Source of the DNA: Ariolimax columbianus
Lineage: Eukaryota > Mollusca > Gastropoda > Stylommatophora > Arionidae
Direction of reading: 5' to 3'
DNA length: 64,000 nt
NCBI GenBank assembly: GCA_036924085.1
Contig: JAVGWX010000011.1
Location: 38,891,970 to 38,955,969, forward strand
This document shows positions 29,773-40,316 of the stretch, in pieces (the first letter of the stretch is position 1; the number at the start of each line of letters is the position of its first letter). The translations under genes were made by a program, and so were the position numbers. Under the pieces are notes generated by a model. It worked only from the letters and a program-made list of their open reading frames with translations, did not search any database and had not been told where the DNA came from.

Positions 29773-30408
29773 GATGTGTTACACAAAAGAGGACTGCTCC
29801 AAGATCTCGGAGGATAGATATTTTTCAAAAAGACATGGATACAGCGGGATTAAGGTTAATCTGTATTACAGAGGAAATGGTTTAAAAAGATTGGAGGGGT
29901 TGAAAGTGGATAAATGTCAAGGTCAAGATGGTATTCATCCAAAATTGCTGTTTGAAATTAGAGACCAACTAGCAAAAACGACAGGCTATATTATGTTCTC
30001 AATCACTTGTAAAAGGGATTGTTTCACGGGGTTGGGAAGATGTAGGAGTGATCCCCTTATTCTAAAAGGGCAAAAAAAATGATCCAGCGAAGTATAGACC
30101 GGTGAGTGACTGTAAATTGTTATAGTCAATAATCACAGAAAACATTGTTATGCATTTAGACAAGTTTAATTTAAACTGAAATAGTCAGCATGGGTTTACT
30201 AGAGGGGGATCGTGCTTAACAAATCTATTAGACTTCACGGAGGAAGGTACTATTATGATATTTAACAATGGAGCCAGTGGATGTTATTTATCTAGATTTT
30301 GCAAAGGTTTTTATAGAGTAACTCATCAAATATTATTTTAAAGTTAAAATCACACGGAATAGATGGCGACGTTATCAAATGGATTGAAAATTGGTTAACG
30401 GGAAGAAG

Positions 30409-30714
30409 TTGAAATTGGAAACTACAGACAAGAATCTCTTCTCTCCTCACTCTGTTTCACTTGACTCTATCCCACAGTCACACTCTTGCACAACTTTCCA
30501 CGCGCCCTCATGGTGAGGCCCTTCCATTGCACCTTGGTTGGGCTAGCTTCTGAGGGCGCACAAACCTAGCATAGGTACATACAGATGCACACATGCATCC
30601 AAGCACTGGTTTATGCGTCCTGATATCGCCCAATGGACTACGGTCTAGGGTGGAAAATGGCGCGCCTCCGCCAGTAGAAACTAGTGAGGCAAACATCTAA
30701 TCAACAACAACAAC
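30409..30714 (+). mobile_element. S3 SINE-like element with 12-bp target-site duplication
   Basis: Flanked by exact 'aacgggaagaag' at 30397-30408 and 30715-30726. Body from '..ctcctcactctgtttcac' to 'ctagtgaggcaaacatc', tail (AAC)5. It breaks the LINE between RT motifs A and C. Confidence 0.92.
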
Positions 30715-30942
30715 AACGGGAAGAAGGCAGAGAGTGGGCATACATAAGGAGTGCTGATGCGGGATCCATGGTTGTAACATTTGCTGATGACACAAGACTA
30801 TGCAGTAGTGTCATCTAAAACAGACGAGGATATATTGAGGTCGGATATAGATGAAATTCTAGAATGGTGTGTGAGCTGGAAAATGGAGTTTAATATAGAT
30901 AAATGTACAGTCATTCACATGGGTAGATCGAATATGGAACAT

Positions 30943-31288
30943 GGGATCAAGATGCAGTGGTCAGCGACCCATAGCTGACTGCTAGCGTCAGGGCCAGCGA
31001 ACCATAGCTGCCAAGACCCTTCTACACCTCCACGCGGTGATCCTGGATAACAGGCTGCAGCAGGGCAGACTGGCTAAGGAGAAGGGATCGAAGAGGGAAT
31101 GCTAACCCGGTACTCAAAAAATGCTTGCTGAAGTCGGATGTGTTGGACCGAAAGGTGCAAATATCGCAGTCAAGCTGTAAACTATGGCACAACGCATTCC
31201 GTTCTCTGGACTACATTCTGCTACTTAAGCTCTTTCAGGGTTTGGTAGCGGGAGATTGAGAACGAACGAAGAAGAAGAAGAAGAACAA
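30943..31288 (+). mobile_element. S2 SINE-like element with 13-bp target-site duplication
   Basis: Flanked by exact 'gaatatggaacat' at 30930-30942 and 31289-31301. Starts 'gggatcaagatgcagtgg' (a ~16-bp deletion relative to other copies removes 'gagcagcgcatgagc') and ends '..gaacgaacgaagaagaag' with a (GAA)5 tail. Removing it restores continuity of the LINE sequence on both sides. Confidence 0.93.
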
Positions 31289-31381
31289 GAATATGGAACA
31301 TAATTACAGAATTGGCGAGAACAGTATTATAAAGATAGAAAAATAAAAGGACCAAAGGTTATAATATATCATACAGGTAAG

Positions 31382-31621
31382 GTGAGTGAGCAAGTCCAGG
31401 AAGCAGTAAAAGAGGCAAATGCAATGTTAGGTATGATAAAAAGAAATATTAAACATAGGAGCAAGCAAGTGATAGTCACACTTTATAAAGCATTAGTTAG
31501 ACCTAGATTGGAGTACTGTGTACAGGTGTGGAGTCTTTATCATATAGGGGATATATACATGCTAGAAAGAATACACAACAGAGCGACAAAGCTGATAGTG
31601 GGATTCCAGAATTACAGTTAA
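31382..31621 (+). pseudogene. CR1/L2-like LINE RT thumb fragment
   Basis: 79-residue open piece of the LINE above: 'SEQVQEAVKEANAMLGMIKRN' followed by 'LYKALVRPRLEYCVQVW' and 'LERIHNRATKLIVG'. These are the standard post-palm motifs of CR1/L2/Rex-type RTs. No independent gene; the Met start is not meaningful. Confidence 0.85.
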
Positions 31622-32149
31622 TAGGAAAGACTCAGAAAAACCGGCCCACAGTGTCTAAAAGAGAGAAGCATTCGTGGTGAATTAATACAGGTTTATAAGA
31701 TAATCACAGGAACAGATACATTAGACTATAACAAGTGTTTTTTTTCAAAATAGAACCACCTACAAGAACAAGAGGGCATAGCTACAAATGAACTAACGAC
31801 AGTCCAGGTTAGACTCTGCAGAGTCTTCTAAACCAGGATGAAGACGTTAAGTTAAGTTAAAAGCTTGTTAGGGTAAATGTCAAATGCAATATTGGACTAA
31901 CGCTCCAAGAAATGGAGCGACAATGTATGAATGAACGAATGAAGTTCTCGTTTACGCATGAGCATGGTAGAGTGCTTTTCTGGGTGTTGAAGAAAATTCC
32001 GCAAACAACGCACCCGCTATAATACTGGAATAACGGCATGGGCATTTGGATTCTTGTGAAGCAAAAGTAGAGGTAGAATGCGCACAAGTTCATAGTGGAA
32101 TAATTTAGTGAGAGTGAAATCGTCTGAGTGGTTTCTTGAAAGGCTCTGT

Positions 32150-32222
32150 TTGTATGTGTGTGTGTGTGTGTGCGCGCGCGCCTGCCCGCGCGCGCCCGTG
32201 TGTGCACTCGCGCGCGTGTATG
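32150..32222 (+). repeat. (TG)n-(CG)n alternating purine-pyrimidine tract
   Basis: 'tgtgtgtgtg' then 'cgcgcgcgc' interrupted by 'ctgccc' and 'ccgtg'. About 70 bp of alternating purine/pyrimidine, the kind of sequence that can adopt Z-DNA. Confidence 0.8.
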
Positions 32223-32419
32223 CATATATACTAGAGGCGGCTATTAGGTAACATGCATTTCATTATACAGTGCATGAAGGATTGTGAACAATGGAAAGTG
32301 GTATTTCAAGACATGAACTGGCTCCTTAGCAAAACCCCCGGAAGCGGTCGTGACGATCCAGCAGTATGGGCATGCGCAATAAAGCGTACAACGTGATCGT
32401 CCCACTGTGGACTTACACA

Positions 32420-32890
32420 GTGGAAGAACAACCAAGCGTTATTAGTTTTTTGCCTGTGATCAGAGCGTGTGCAACCTTCTCTACAGAGTAGTAAAGGTTC
32501 AGTGTGGGGACAATTGTTTTAGTCAGGGGTTAGTGTATGAATCGGTAGACATATTTAAAAACGTAATTGATGAACCACGGCGTCGGAGACCAGCAAGCGT
32601 CGGAACTGACACAGTAAAACATCTGATCGATAAGCTAGTCCGTGTCAGCGGACGAGTCACTGTTGATGAAGTAATCGTATATTTCGTCATGAGTCACGGC
32701 GCTGTCGACATAAATGTCCATGATGACCTCAGTTATAGGAGGGTGTATTAGATAGGTTCCGATATAACTGCCAACGAGGTAATGACGGCAGTCCAACGTT
32801 TGTTACAGTTACGCCAATTTTTTGTTAAAAGGGTATCCACAGGTTAGTAAACAAGTGTTGTCAGGCAGTGAAAATAAGTCGAAATATAGG
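32420..32890 (+). mobile_element. Mariner-like element, second lineage (internally deleted)
   Basis: The plus frame 32467-32751 contains 'YESVDIFKNVIDEPRRRRPASVGTDTVKHLIDKLVR' and 'GRVTVDEVIVYFVMSHGAVDINVHDDL', which correspond to the linker and second helix-turn-helix of mariner transposases (typically 'D-x-P-R-x-G-R-P', 'R-x-T-V-x-E', 'S-x-G-x-x-x-x-I-x-x-D-L'). The sequence then jumps to a piece resembling the extreme C-terminus ('VMTAVQRLLQLRQFFVKR') around 32780-32840. The entire D,D34D catalytic core is therefore missing. The wording of the motifs differs clearly from the mariners at 33628, 43376 and 62290. Ends not determined. Confidence 0.65.
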
Positions 32891-32988
32891 ACACTCAAAA
32901 GGTTTGGCTCTTCCTCTTGTAACAATGCAAGTTATACATGCCGTTTCTAAATGCATATTCCGCATGTGCATTCTCTCATTTTATGTTC

Positions 32989-32992
<4 letters not shown>

Positions 32993-33033
<41 letters not shown>

Positions 33034-33600
33034 GTGCGTGCGTGCGTGCGTGCGTGCGTGTTCATTCTCTAATTTTATAGTGTTATGTTTGTGTGTTCAT
33101 TCTCTAATTTTATATTGTATGTGTGTGTACATCTATGCGTGTGTGTGTTTTTTTTCTCTCTCATTTTATATTGTATGTGTGGGTGTATGTGTGTATGTGT
33201 GTATGTGGGTATGTGTGTGCGTGTTAATTCTCTAATGTTATATTGTATGTGTGTGTGTATGTATGTGTGCGTGTTCGTTCTCTAATTTTATATTGTGTGT
33301 GTGTGTGGGTGTGGGTGTTCATTCTCTAATTTTATATTTTATGTTTGGCGTTTGTCTTGGTGCCCATTTTCTAATTTTAATTGTATATTTGTGTTTATGT
33401 GGTTGTTCATTCTCAAATTTTATATTGTGTGTGTGGGTGTTCATTCTCAAATATTATATTGTGTGTGTGGGTGTTAACTCTCTAATTTTATATTGTATGT
33501 GTGTATTTGTGTGGGTGTTCATTTTCAAATTTTCTATTGTGTGTGTGGGTGTTCATTCTCAAATGTTATATTGTGTGTGTGTGTGTGTGTGTGTGTGCGT
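32993..33600 (+). repeat. (GT)n-rich minisatellite with 'ttcattctctaattttatattgt' spacer
   Basis: About 11 irregular units, each a GT/GTGC run of variable length followed by a conserved AT-rich spacer ('cattctctaattttata' or 'cattctcaaatgttata'). Starts with (GT)14 and (GTGC)5. Variable unit length (about 30-60 bp). Open frames in it (94-133 residues, C/V-rich) are artefacts. Confidence 0.9.
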
Positions 33601-33627
33601 GCGTACATGCGTATGTGTTTTATTTGT

Positions 33628-34312
33628 GGCACTTGTGTCCTGTTACTGCTAGGTGGCCCACTGGTCATGGGCCAGTCATATGACTGATAAACAAAAATGG
33701 TGGACAACACTGTTAGTTCTTACAAGGAAGAGCGTGTTGTGATGAAGTTTCTTGTAAAAGATGGCATGAAATGTGCGGACATTTACAGACGACTCAGCCG
33801 AAGTAAGACTTTTGAATGGTGTAAAGGTTTTAGAGAAGTCCGTACATCCGTGAGTGATGATCCTGGCCGTAGTGGCTCTCAACCCACCACAGTCATACCT
33901 GTGAAAGTCTTTCTTTGGGCACGGTGAACACTATAATTCATGAACATTTGCATTTTTGGAAGGTTAGTGCACGTAGTGTGCCAAGACAACTCTCCGCTTT
34001 TGACCGGCTGAGAGGAGTTCAAGCCTGCACTGATTTGAAATAACTTTTTTGCATGGAAGGGCATTACTGTTTTGGATCGCTTCATTACATGTGACGAAAC
34101 CTGGGGGCATCATTCTGAATCGACACGAGCATCCAAGCAGTGCAAGTATACGCAAACATCAGCACCCAAAAATACCCGGATAATTGCGTCTGAGGTAAAG
34201 TGATGGCGACTGTTTTCTGGGATAAACTTGGCATCATTCATGTCAAGGGTTTAGACACCGGTTCCACATGGACAGTCACTTATGTGTGATATCTTGAGCC
34301 GATGTAGGTGAC
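33628..34312 (+). mobile_element. Mariner-like element, copy A1 (3'-truncated)
   Basis: 5' UTR 'actgctaggtggccc' and start of transposase at 33697 ('MVDNTVSSYKEERVVMKFLVKDGMKCADIYRRL', the first helix-turn-helix). Then 'SKTFEWCKGFREVRTSVSDDPGRSGSQPTT', a deletion/frameshift zone, and 'DRFITCDETWGHH' with the first catalytic Asp (34093-34095). It stops near 34312, so the second and third catalytic Asp are absent, and no 3' terminal repeat is found. The left terminal repeat is also lost in the GT array. Same family as 43376 and 62290. Confidence 0.8.
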
Positions 34313-35494
34313 ACAGTAGTCTGCTATGACCTGTTCTCAGTCGATGGATGGCGGTTTGTTAGTGCCTGTGAAGCTGGTGGATTTGGTCAAGTCTATTGCT
34401 CACTTCCATGGGTTTTTTTTTCATTTTTATTTGTACTGATTGTGGATGATAGTTTTTGCCTTTCGGAAAAACACTGTCTGGATAATTTGCTCCATCTTTC
34501 CGCCTGCTTTGGACAGAACATCATCTTTCTCATTCCTTGTGAATCTACATTGGAAGGGTGGCCACTGAAGAGCAACTGTTGAGGTTCTTTGGATTTTGTA
34601 GAACTCTGATCTAATTTCTGCGAACGAAGCTGTAAAATGGTGACTCGATCAGCATGTTTCGCTCGTCTTTGCTTACTCATCGCCCCTGTGCATCTTAGCG
34701 CCTCGTGTCCATGCTTTGTTCTACATCGACCATCTTGTGATATTTTTTGTGTAAAACCTATTGTCACAGAAATGTAAGATAATGGGTTATTGAATATCTA
34801 CATTTAGAACGAGACAGACGTTTGCCAAATGGGCGCATTTGCTTTATGGGAAATAGTTTCCCAACGGCCAAAGACAGACGCCATTAATGTTTCCTCTAGT
34901 TTCTAGCAGACTTTGTGTGCAAGATAATTGTCTTTTTGTGCAAATGATTGTAACCACAACGCTAAGGAGGTCGTCAATGGGAGTCATTTGCAAAGAACAG
35001 TACCCCAGTGCTCCCAAGCGTAGTGTTACAACTGGCTTAGTCGTCTGTATTCTAGAATCTGTCTTCCTTGCTGTCTCTCGAGTCGTTATGTTTCTACAGG
35101 GTGAGGTAGCCGACCCAAAACGCATCATTCTGTGCTCTCAATCAACATGTTCACCCATTTTCTATCACGGGATGTAATATTATGTTTTTTTTGTGTGTGT
35201 TTGTTACTTGAAGCTTATTCGAAGCTTAGTCACTATATATATCACACATGTATATTAAGGGGGGGGGGGGGGATGGGGAAACGAGCTTTAAAATATGTTA
35301 TTATTCCACTAACATGGTCTCCTATTTCTCAGCACAATCTCAACCAACTTGTTATACACTTATCCCGTCAGATTATCATTGCTCGGAAACCGGTAGGCTA
35401 GAAGTCTTTGTCATGGCGTGTGGCAGCGTAAGGCATTTATCTGTTGTGTAGTACTTATCCTATCAAAGATGTCCTGGTCACTTTGACCAAAATA
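34313..35494. other. No recognised gene; one 124-residue open frame
   Basis: The minus frame 34393-34767 (124 residues, basic, S/K/Q-rich) has no motif I can name and no obvious repeat structure. The plus strand of the same stretch also has a long partial reading, so coding is not established. A 12-14 G run lies at 35260-35272. Confidence 0.35.
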
Positions 35495-36052
35495 TGATAT
35501 GTGGTAGAGTCTAGGTTATGTGGTAGAGTCTAGGTTATGTGGTAGAGTCTAGGTTATGTGGTAGTGTCTAGGTTATGTGATAGAGTCTAGGTTATGTGGT
35601 AGAGTCTATGTTATGTGTAGAGTCTATGTTATGGGGTAGAGTCTAGGTTTTGTGGTAGAGTGTAGGTTATGGGGTAGAGTCTAGGTTTATCTGAGTAGTT
35701 TACTTATCTAAAGAGTTCTAATATGTGGTAGAGTCTAGGTTTATCTGAGTAGTTTACTTATCTAAAGAGTTCCAACATGTGGTAGAGTCTAGGTTTATCT
35801 GAGTAGTTTACTCATCTAAAGAGTTCCAACATGTGGTAGAGTCTAGGTTTATCTGAGTAGTTTACTCATATAAAGAGGTACAACATGTGGTAGAGTCTAG
35901 GTTTATCTGAGTAGTTTACTCATCTAAAGAGTTCCAACATGTGGTAGAGTCTAGGTTTATCTGAGTAGTTTACTCATCTAAAGAGTTCCAACATGTGGTA
36001 GAGTCTAGGTTTATCTGAGTAGTTTACTCATCTAAAGAGGTACAACATGTAT
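35495..36052 (+). repeat. 18-bp array passing into a 54-bp array
   Basis: 35495-35690: ~18-19 bp units of 'gtggtagagtctaggttat'. 35690-36052: 54-bp units consisting of one such 18-mer plus 'ttatctgagtagtttactc' and 'atctaaagagttccaacat' (period 54, for example 35833 and 35887). The 54-mer thus contains the 18-mer: a simple array captured new sequence and re-amplified. Confidence 0.9.
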
Positions 36053-36298
36053 CCACACCACGACACGACTTAACAAAGTAAAACGCAGTAACCACTATCC
36101 TGAATGGAAACATAACATTATCATTTATTAACATGCATATCAACATAACAATATTAACAAAAAGAACAAATAACATCTAAACTAAATTATCATTTCATAT
36201 ATATTGAACTACAAAGGAGGTTTTTAAACACTGGCTTTTGTAGTTTGGGGAAACCTGCCAGTATAAAAATGCTCCCATCGATACAACTCCTAAAGGAC

Positions 36299-36626
36299 AT
36301 TCATGATCTCACCCTGGGGGCCACTCTTCCCCTACTCTCTCTTCTCACCTCACTCTGTTTCATTTGACTCTGTCCTACAGTCACACCCTTGCACAACTTT
36401 CACACGCACCCTCGTGGTAAAGCCCTTCCATTGCACTTTGGTTGGGCTAGCTTCTGAGGGCGCTCAAACCTAACATAGGTACATACAGATGCACACATGC
36501 ATCCAAGCACTGGTTTATGCGTCCTGATATCGCCCAATTGACTACGGTCTGGGGTGGAAAATGGCGCGCCTCCGCCAGTAGAAACTAGTGAGGCAAACAT
36601 CTAAGCAAAAAAAAAAAAAAAAAAAA
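36299..36626 (+). mobile_element. S3 SINE-like element, reference copy with 14-bp target-site duplication
   Basis: Flanked by exact 'aactcctaaaggac' at 36285-36298 and 36627-36640, giving a length of 328 bp including the A22-24 tail. Internal blocks: 'ctcacctcactctgtttc', 'cagtcacacccttgcac', 'ggttgggctagcttctgag', 'gtacatacagatgcac', 'ggcgcgcctccgccagtag'. A poly-A tail plus target-site duplication implies LINE-driven retroposition. I found no A/B boxes, and the first ~40 bp differ between copies, so its promoter/5' origin is unclear. Confidence 0.92.
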
Positions 36627-36640
36627 AACTCCTAAAGGAC

Positions 36641-37261
36641 TCCACCAAGTCACAGTTTAGCACAGGAGAGGTATATACACAAGTTTGCATCTAATTCAAT
36701 TACATGGGAACGATACTTACGTTATGTTCAGTACTGCAATCTAGGCAGACTCATATGTTTTTCAGTCTTATTCAATAGTTCTATCAAGGGTAGGAATACT
36801 AATGCTTAACGCACATCGTCAATATTTGGGTAACTCAAAGGCTGTTGACGGAACATTGTGTCACTCATATTGGATTGCTGTTGATACATGCAGTGGTCGT
36901 TCCGTTACCCCACAGCCATTGTTTCCCGTCCCGTTCTGTCCCAGTTCTTTGGTATTACCAATTAACATGCAGACTAAATTCTTTGAAAACTATCTGTGAC
37001 GGAACGACTCATTCTTTCCTCTGTTAATGACTTGACTGAGGATCAGTGTTCGAACTATCGATTGATTTATCAGCGCCTGTCAGTTAGATTAGTGAAAGGA
37101 TAGAGTAATAATTAAACAGTGACGTCATTTGTTGGGGCTTTTTAAAGCCGGTTAGATTAATTGAAGACATGTATAGAGCGTTAATTGTTGCGTTATAGAG
37201 ATTAGAGCAAGTGAAATGAGATGCTTGCGAGAAGCGGTCATTGTCACTAGAAGAGGCATAC
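36641..37261. other. No recognisable feature
   Basis: Only frames of 60-65 residues without motifs. No repeats seen. Confidence 0.5.
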
Positions 37262-37550
37262 ATGTTGTTGTTGTTATTGTTGTTGTTGTCGCTGCTGTTG
37301 TTGTTGTTGTTATTGTTGTTGTCGCTGCTGTTGTTGTTGTTGTTGTCGCTGCTGTTGTCGTAGTTGTTGATGTTGTTGTTGTCGTTGTTGTTGTCGTTGT
37401 TGTTGTTGTTGTCGCTGCTGTTGTTATTGCTGTTCTCGCTGTTATTATTGCTGCTGTTGTTGTTGGTTTTTGCTGTTCTTGTCGTTGTTGTTGCTGCTGA
37501 TGTTGCTTTTGCTGTTGATGTTGCTGTTACTGCTGCTACCGTTGTTATTG
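37262..37550 (-). repeat. (GTT/GCT/GTC)n array at an R6 tail
   Basis: 290 bp of imperfect GTT with GCT and GTC interruptions, including a 'gttgtcgctgctgttgttg' sub-repeat. It is the expanded tail of the R6 copy that follows. Val- and Leu-rich frames across it are artefacts. Confidence 0.92.
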
Positions 37551-37552
37551 TT

Positions 37553-37800
37553 GAATGCCCACAATGAATAAGGTTATTATCTTGTGCGCCGTCAAAAGGT
37601 CATTTTGTAGTGGGTTGCATGGCTGTTCTCACAACCCGAACGTGCTAATGAAGGTGGCCTGGGGTCCTCCATACGGTTGAGCTATGATTTACTTTATCTG
37701 CGTGTCGCTCAGTATTGCAGGGATCACGTCGATCCCCCACCTGGTTAAGCCAAGCTGCTATGAAAACACGCCGTTTCAAGGAAGACCTGGTGGTAGCGAG
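37553..37800 (-). mobile_element. R6 dispersed repeat, copy 4
   Basis: 'gaatgcccacaatgaataagg', 'gtgcgccgtcaaaaggtc', 'cgtgctaatgaaggtggcc' and 'gcgtgtcgctcagtattgc' match copies 2 and 3 in antisense. Truncated after about 250 bp. Confidence 0.65.
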
Positions 37801-37969
37801 TTGAGTATCCTGATCACCAACGTCCCCCCGACCCGTTCAATAAGCTCTGCCTGATCATACGTTAGTCTCTCTTTAACTCTCTCTCTCTTTCTCTCCCCCC
37901 CCCCCCCTTCCCCTAAATCCACAGATCAAGAAACGAAGACTCCTCAAGACAGTGAAAACAATGTCATGC

Positions 37970-38540
37970 CTCTTACATATTTATTCTTTTGGCTGTGTGT
38001 CCTTCTTGTGCCTTGTACCCATTGTATCTGTGTAGCATTTCTTTCTGAGGGCAACTATCTGGTGTTTGACGCATCAAGTGGCTAAACCAATTGGTCTGCT
38101 GTCTCTTTGTTAGATCTAGCTCTGATGTTGTAACTACTTGTCTCCTAATGTCTTCGTTTCTGGTTATATCCATTCCTGTTACTCCAAGCATTCTGCACAT
38201 GCATTTCATCGCTGCTGTTACAATGTGTCTTTCACCTAATTTTGTTAATGTCAAATTCTAGCACTGACATCACAGTTATGTTGTATAACGTTCTCTGTGT
38301 ATCTTTTGTCACGTGCTTACTTTGTAATATCAGGGATATGTCAATGATTTGACTGGCTTTATTACATATGTTTTGGATTTCGATGTCGCATTTTCCAGCA
38401 GCTGTGATCATGTTACCCAGGTATGTGGAGTTTTTCACCTGATTGACTTGTTGGTTTTGTATGAACATTGTTGTTTCTATTAATTTTCTTGCAATCGACA
38501 TAACTTCGGGTTTCTTTATGTTGATTTTCATACCTTAATA
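37970..38540 (-). mobile_element. RTE-type LINE RT C-terminal remnant
   Basis: Two minus frames. 38232-38531 has 'INIKKPEVMSIARK', 'NQVKNSTYLGNMITAAGKCDIEIQNI' (the Y-L-G post-palm segment) and ends near a degraded Y-G-x-E region. 37973-38254 continues with 'MKCMCRMLGVTGMDITRNEDIRRQV', 'KRQQTNWFSHLMR' and 'GYKAQEGHTAKR'. A frameshift lies at 38232-38254. Same LINE family as 13290-13620. Confidence 0.82.
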
Positions 38541-39222
38541 TCACAGTCATAATGTAATCTGTATATATTAACATAAATATTTGTACGTGCTCTGGCATAT
38601 AAAGTCTCCAAACCTGCCTGTCCCACGAGTGTGTAACAGCACACATCAGGAGGGCATTGAGGCAAGAACAAGAACATGATGGATTGAAAGTAAGTATTTA
38701 CAGAACAATGCAGATCGCCCGCTTGCAACCTGCCGTGCAACGGGCACACGATAAACAATTTCCCAATTGGCATGCAAGATCCTGCTCGTTTAAGTTACAA
38801 CAAGCACATATGGGTTTCTTAACCAAAGCTACGTTTTTCGGCACGCGTTTATTTATACAAAGACACATTTTTTTGATTACTTTTGTTTTGGGGCAAACAT
38901 ACTTGTAAATAAGAAAGATTTACCGGTTGCACCAGAAGAGACTGTTTACACAATCTCACCTCTCGAGGTTGTCAGGAAGTTGGTTAAAACAGAAAAAAGG
39001 GAAGTCCACGCAAACGGACAACGGTAAGGCCAAGTTAAATCAAAACTTGTAAAATGTGTTTGAATACGAGGTATTATAATGTGGTGAGACGTCTTGCATG
39101 GCATGATTTCTATAGTATTGTGTTTTACATGATGATGTTGCCAATTTCCGTGTATCCCGTCGCTTCTACCACAACGTTTAGTTCAATGGTTGCCGTTTCT
39201 CAACTTTCTCCTCCAGTAAAAC
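38541..39222. other. No recognisable feature
   Basis: Contains 73-83 residue frames without motifs (for example 38657-38908 +). No repeats recognised. Confidence 0.45.
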
Positions 39223-39242
39223 GGGGGGGGGGGGGGGGGGGT
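39223..39242 (+). repeat. poly-G run
   Basis: About 19 consecutive G. Confidence 0.9.
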
Positions 39243-39369
39243 GTTATGGAATATACACGAGTTGTACATCTATAAATCAATATTTGCTTTCTACTTCTGA
39301 TAACGTCTTGATAACTGGGTATTCATTTGTTTTATGTTATCATGTATGAGTTATTATTAGCACATTTTG

Positions 39370-40036
39370 GTTATTGTCATGATATATATGTATACTATTG
39401 TTATCATATTTGAGTTGTTGTATCATGGCGGTTATTGTTACACTATTTGGGTTATTGTATCATATGTGTGTTACTGTTTGACTGTTTGGGTTATTGTTAA
39501 TTTATTTGTGTTCTTGTATTATATTTGGGTTATTGTATTATTATTTGGATTATTGTTAAATTATTTGTGTTATTGTTTTACTATTTGGACAGTTTTTTAG
39601 TATCTTGGTTACTGTTAAATTTATTTGGTTATTGTATTACCATTTGGGTTATTGTATTGCTATTTGGGTGATTGTATTACCATTTGGGTTATTGTATTGC
39701 TATTTGGGTTATTGTATTGCTATTTGGGTTATTGTATTACTATTTGGGTTATTGTATTACTATTTGGGTTATTGTATTACTATTTGGGTTATTGTATTAC
39801 TATTTGGGTTATTGTATTACTATTTGGGTTATTGTATTACTATTTGGGTTATTGTATTACTATTTGGGTTATTGTATTACTATTTGGGTTATTGTATTAC
39901 TATTTGGGTTATTGTATTACTATTTGGGTTATTGTATTACTATTTGGGTTATTGTATTACTATTTGGGTTATTGTATTACTATTTGGGTTATTGTATTAC
40001 TATTTGGGTTATTGTATTACTATTGGGCTTGTAATT
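39370..40036 (+). repeat. 20-bp minisatellite
   Basis: About 20 nearly identical units of 'tatttgggttattgtattac' from 39650 to 40024, preceded by progressively more diverged units back to about 39370. Similar decayed units continue after the S1 insertion (40317-40640). A centre of homogenised units with decayed edges is typical of unequal exchange. Three overlapping plus frames remain open (up to 158 residues) because 20 x 3 units rotate frames without a stop; not genes. Confidence 0.92.
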
Positions 40037-40051
40037 ATCATATATGAGCTA

Positions 40052-40304
40052 AGGGGACGGCGTGGCCTAGTGGTTATGTGACACGGCTCACAACCATAAG
40101 GTGATGGGTTCGATCCCCATCTCAGCACCGGCCGTTACCCCGGGGAAGCAAACCCTTAGAAAATGCAGGAGGAAGCAGACCCTTACATAAAATGCATGCT
40201 GAAGTCGGATGCACTGGGCCGACAGGCGCAAAATAAAAACGCAGTGCAATGCACACCGCCTTGAGGATTAGAGAAATAAGGCGAACGCAAAAAAAAAAAA
40301 AAAT
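40052..40304 (+). mobile_element. S1 SINE, reference copy with 12-bp target-site duplication
   Basis: Exact duplication 'atatatgagcta' at 40040-40051 and 40305-40316. The tRNA-like head has an A box 'tggcctagtgg' (40063-40073) and a B box 'ggttcgatccc' (40107-40117), the internal RNA polymerase III promoter. Body: '..gccgttaccccgggg..', the conserved segment 'gctgaagtcggatgc' (40198-40212), 'ggcgcaaaataaaaacgc', 'aaataaggcgaacgc' and A15 tail. 253 bp. The terminal 'aaggcgaacgc-A(n)' is shared by all S1 copies and presumably is the LINE-recognised end. Confidence 0.95.
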
Positions 40305-40316
40305 ATATATGAGCTA

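Larger units (their letters stand above)
29800..31860 (+). mobile_element. CR1/L2-like LINE, RT domain to 3' tail, with two nested SINEs
   Basis: Plus-strand element, 5'-truncated. In order: 'LKVDKCQGQDGIHPKLLFE' (fingers, 29900-29950), 'DPAKYRPVS' near 30080, motif A 'YLDFAKVF' near 30290, interruption by S3 (30409-30714), motif C 'TFADDTRL' near 30780 (the F-A-D-D catalytic pair), 'WCVSWKMEFNIDKCTVIHMGR', interruption by S2 (30943-31288), 'SEQVQEAVKEANAMLGMIKR' and 'RPRLEYCVQVWS' (thumb), C-terminus with frameshifts, UTR 'gactctgcagagtc' and tail (TTAAG)n at 31846-31860. It would have copied its RNA at a nicked target. Stops and frameshifts besides the two insertions make it inactive. Confidence 0.88.

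Noticed and set aside
34393..34767. 124-residue minus frame as a host exon
   Set aside because: No recognisable domain, splice context or codon bias that I can judge; left as unassigned.
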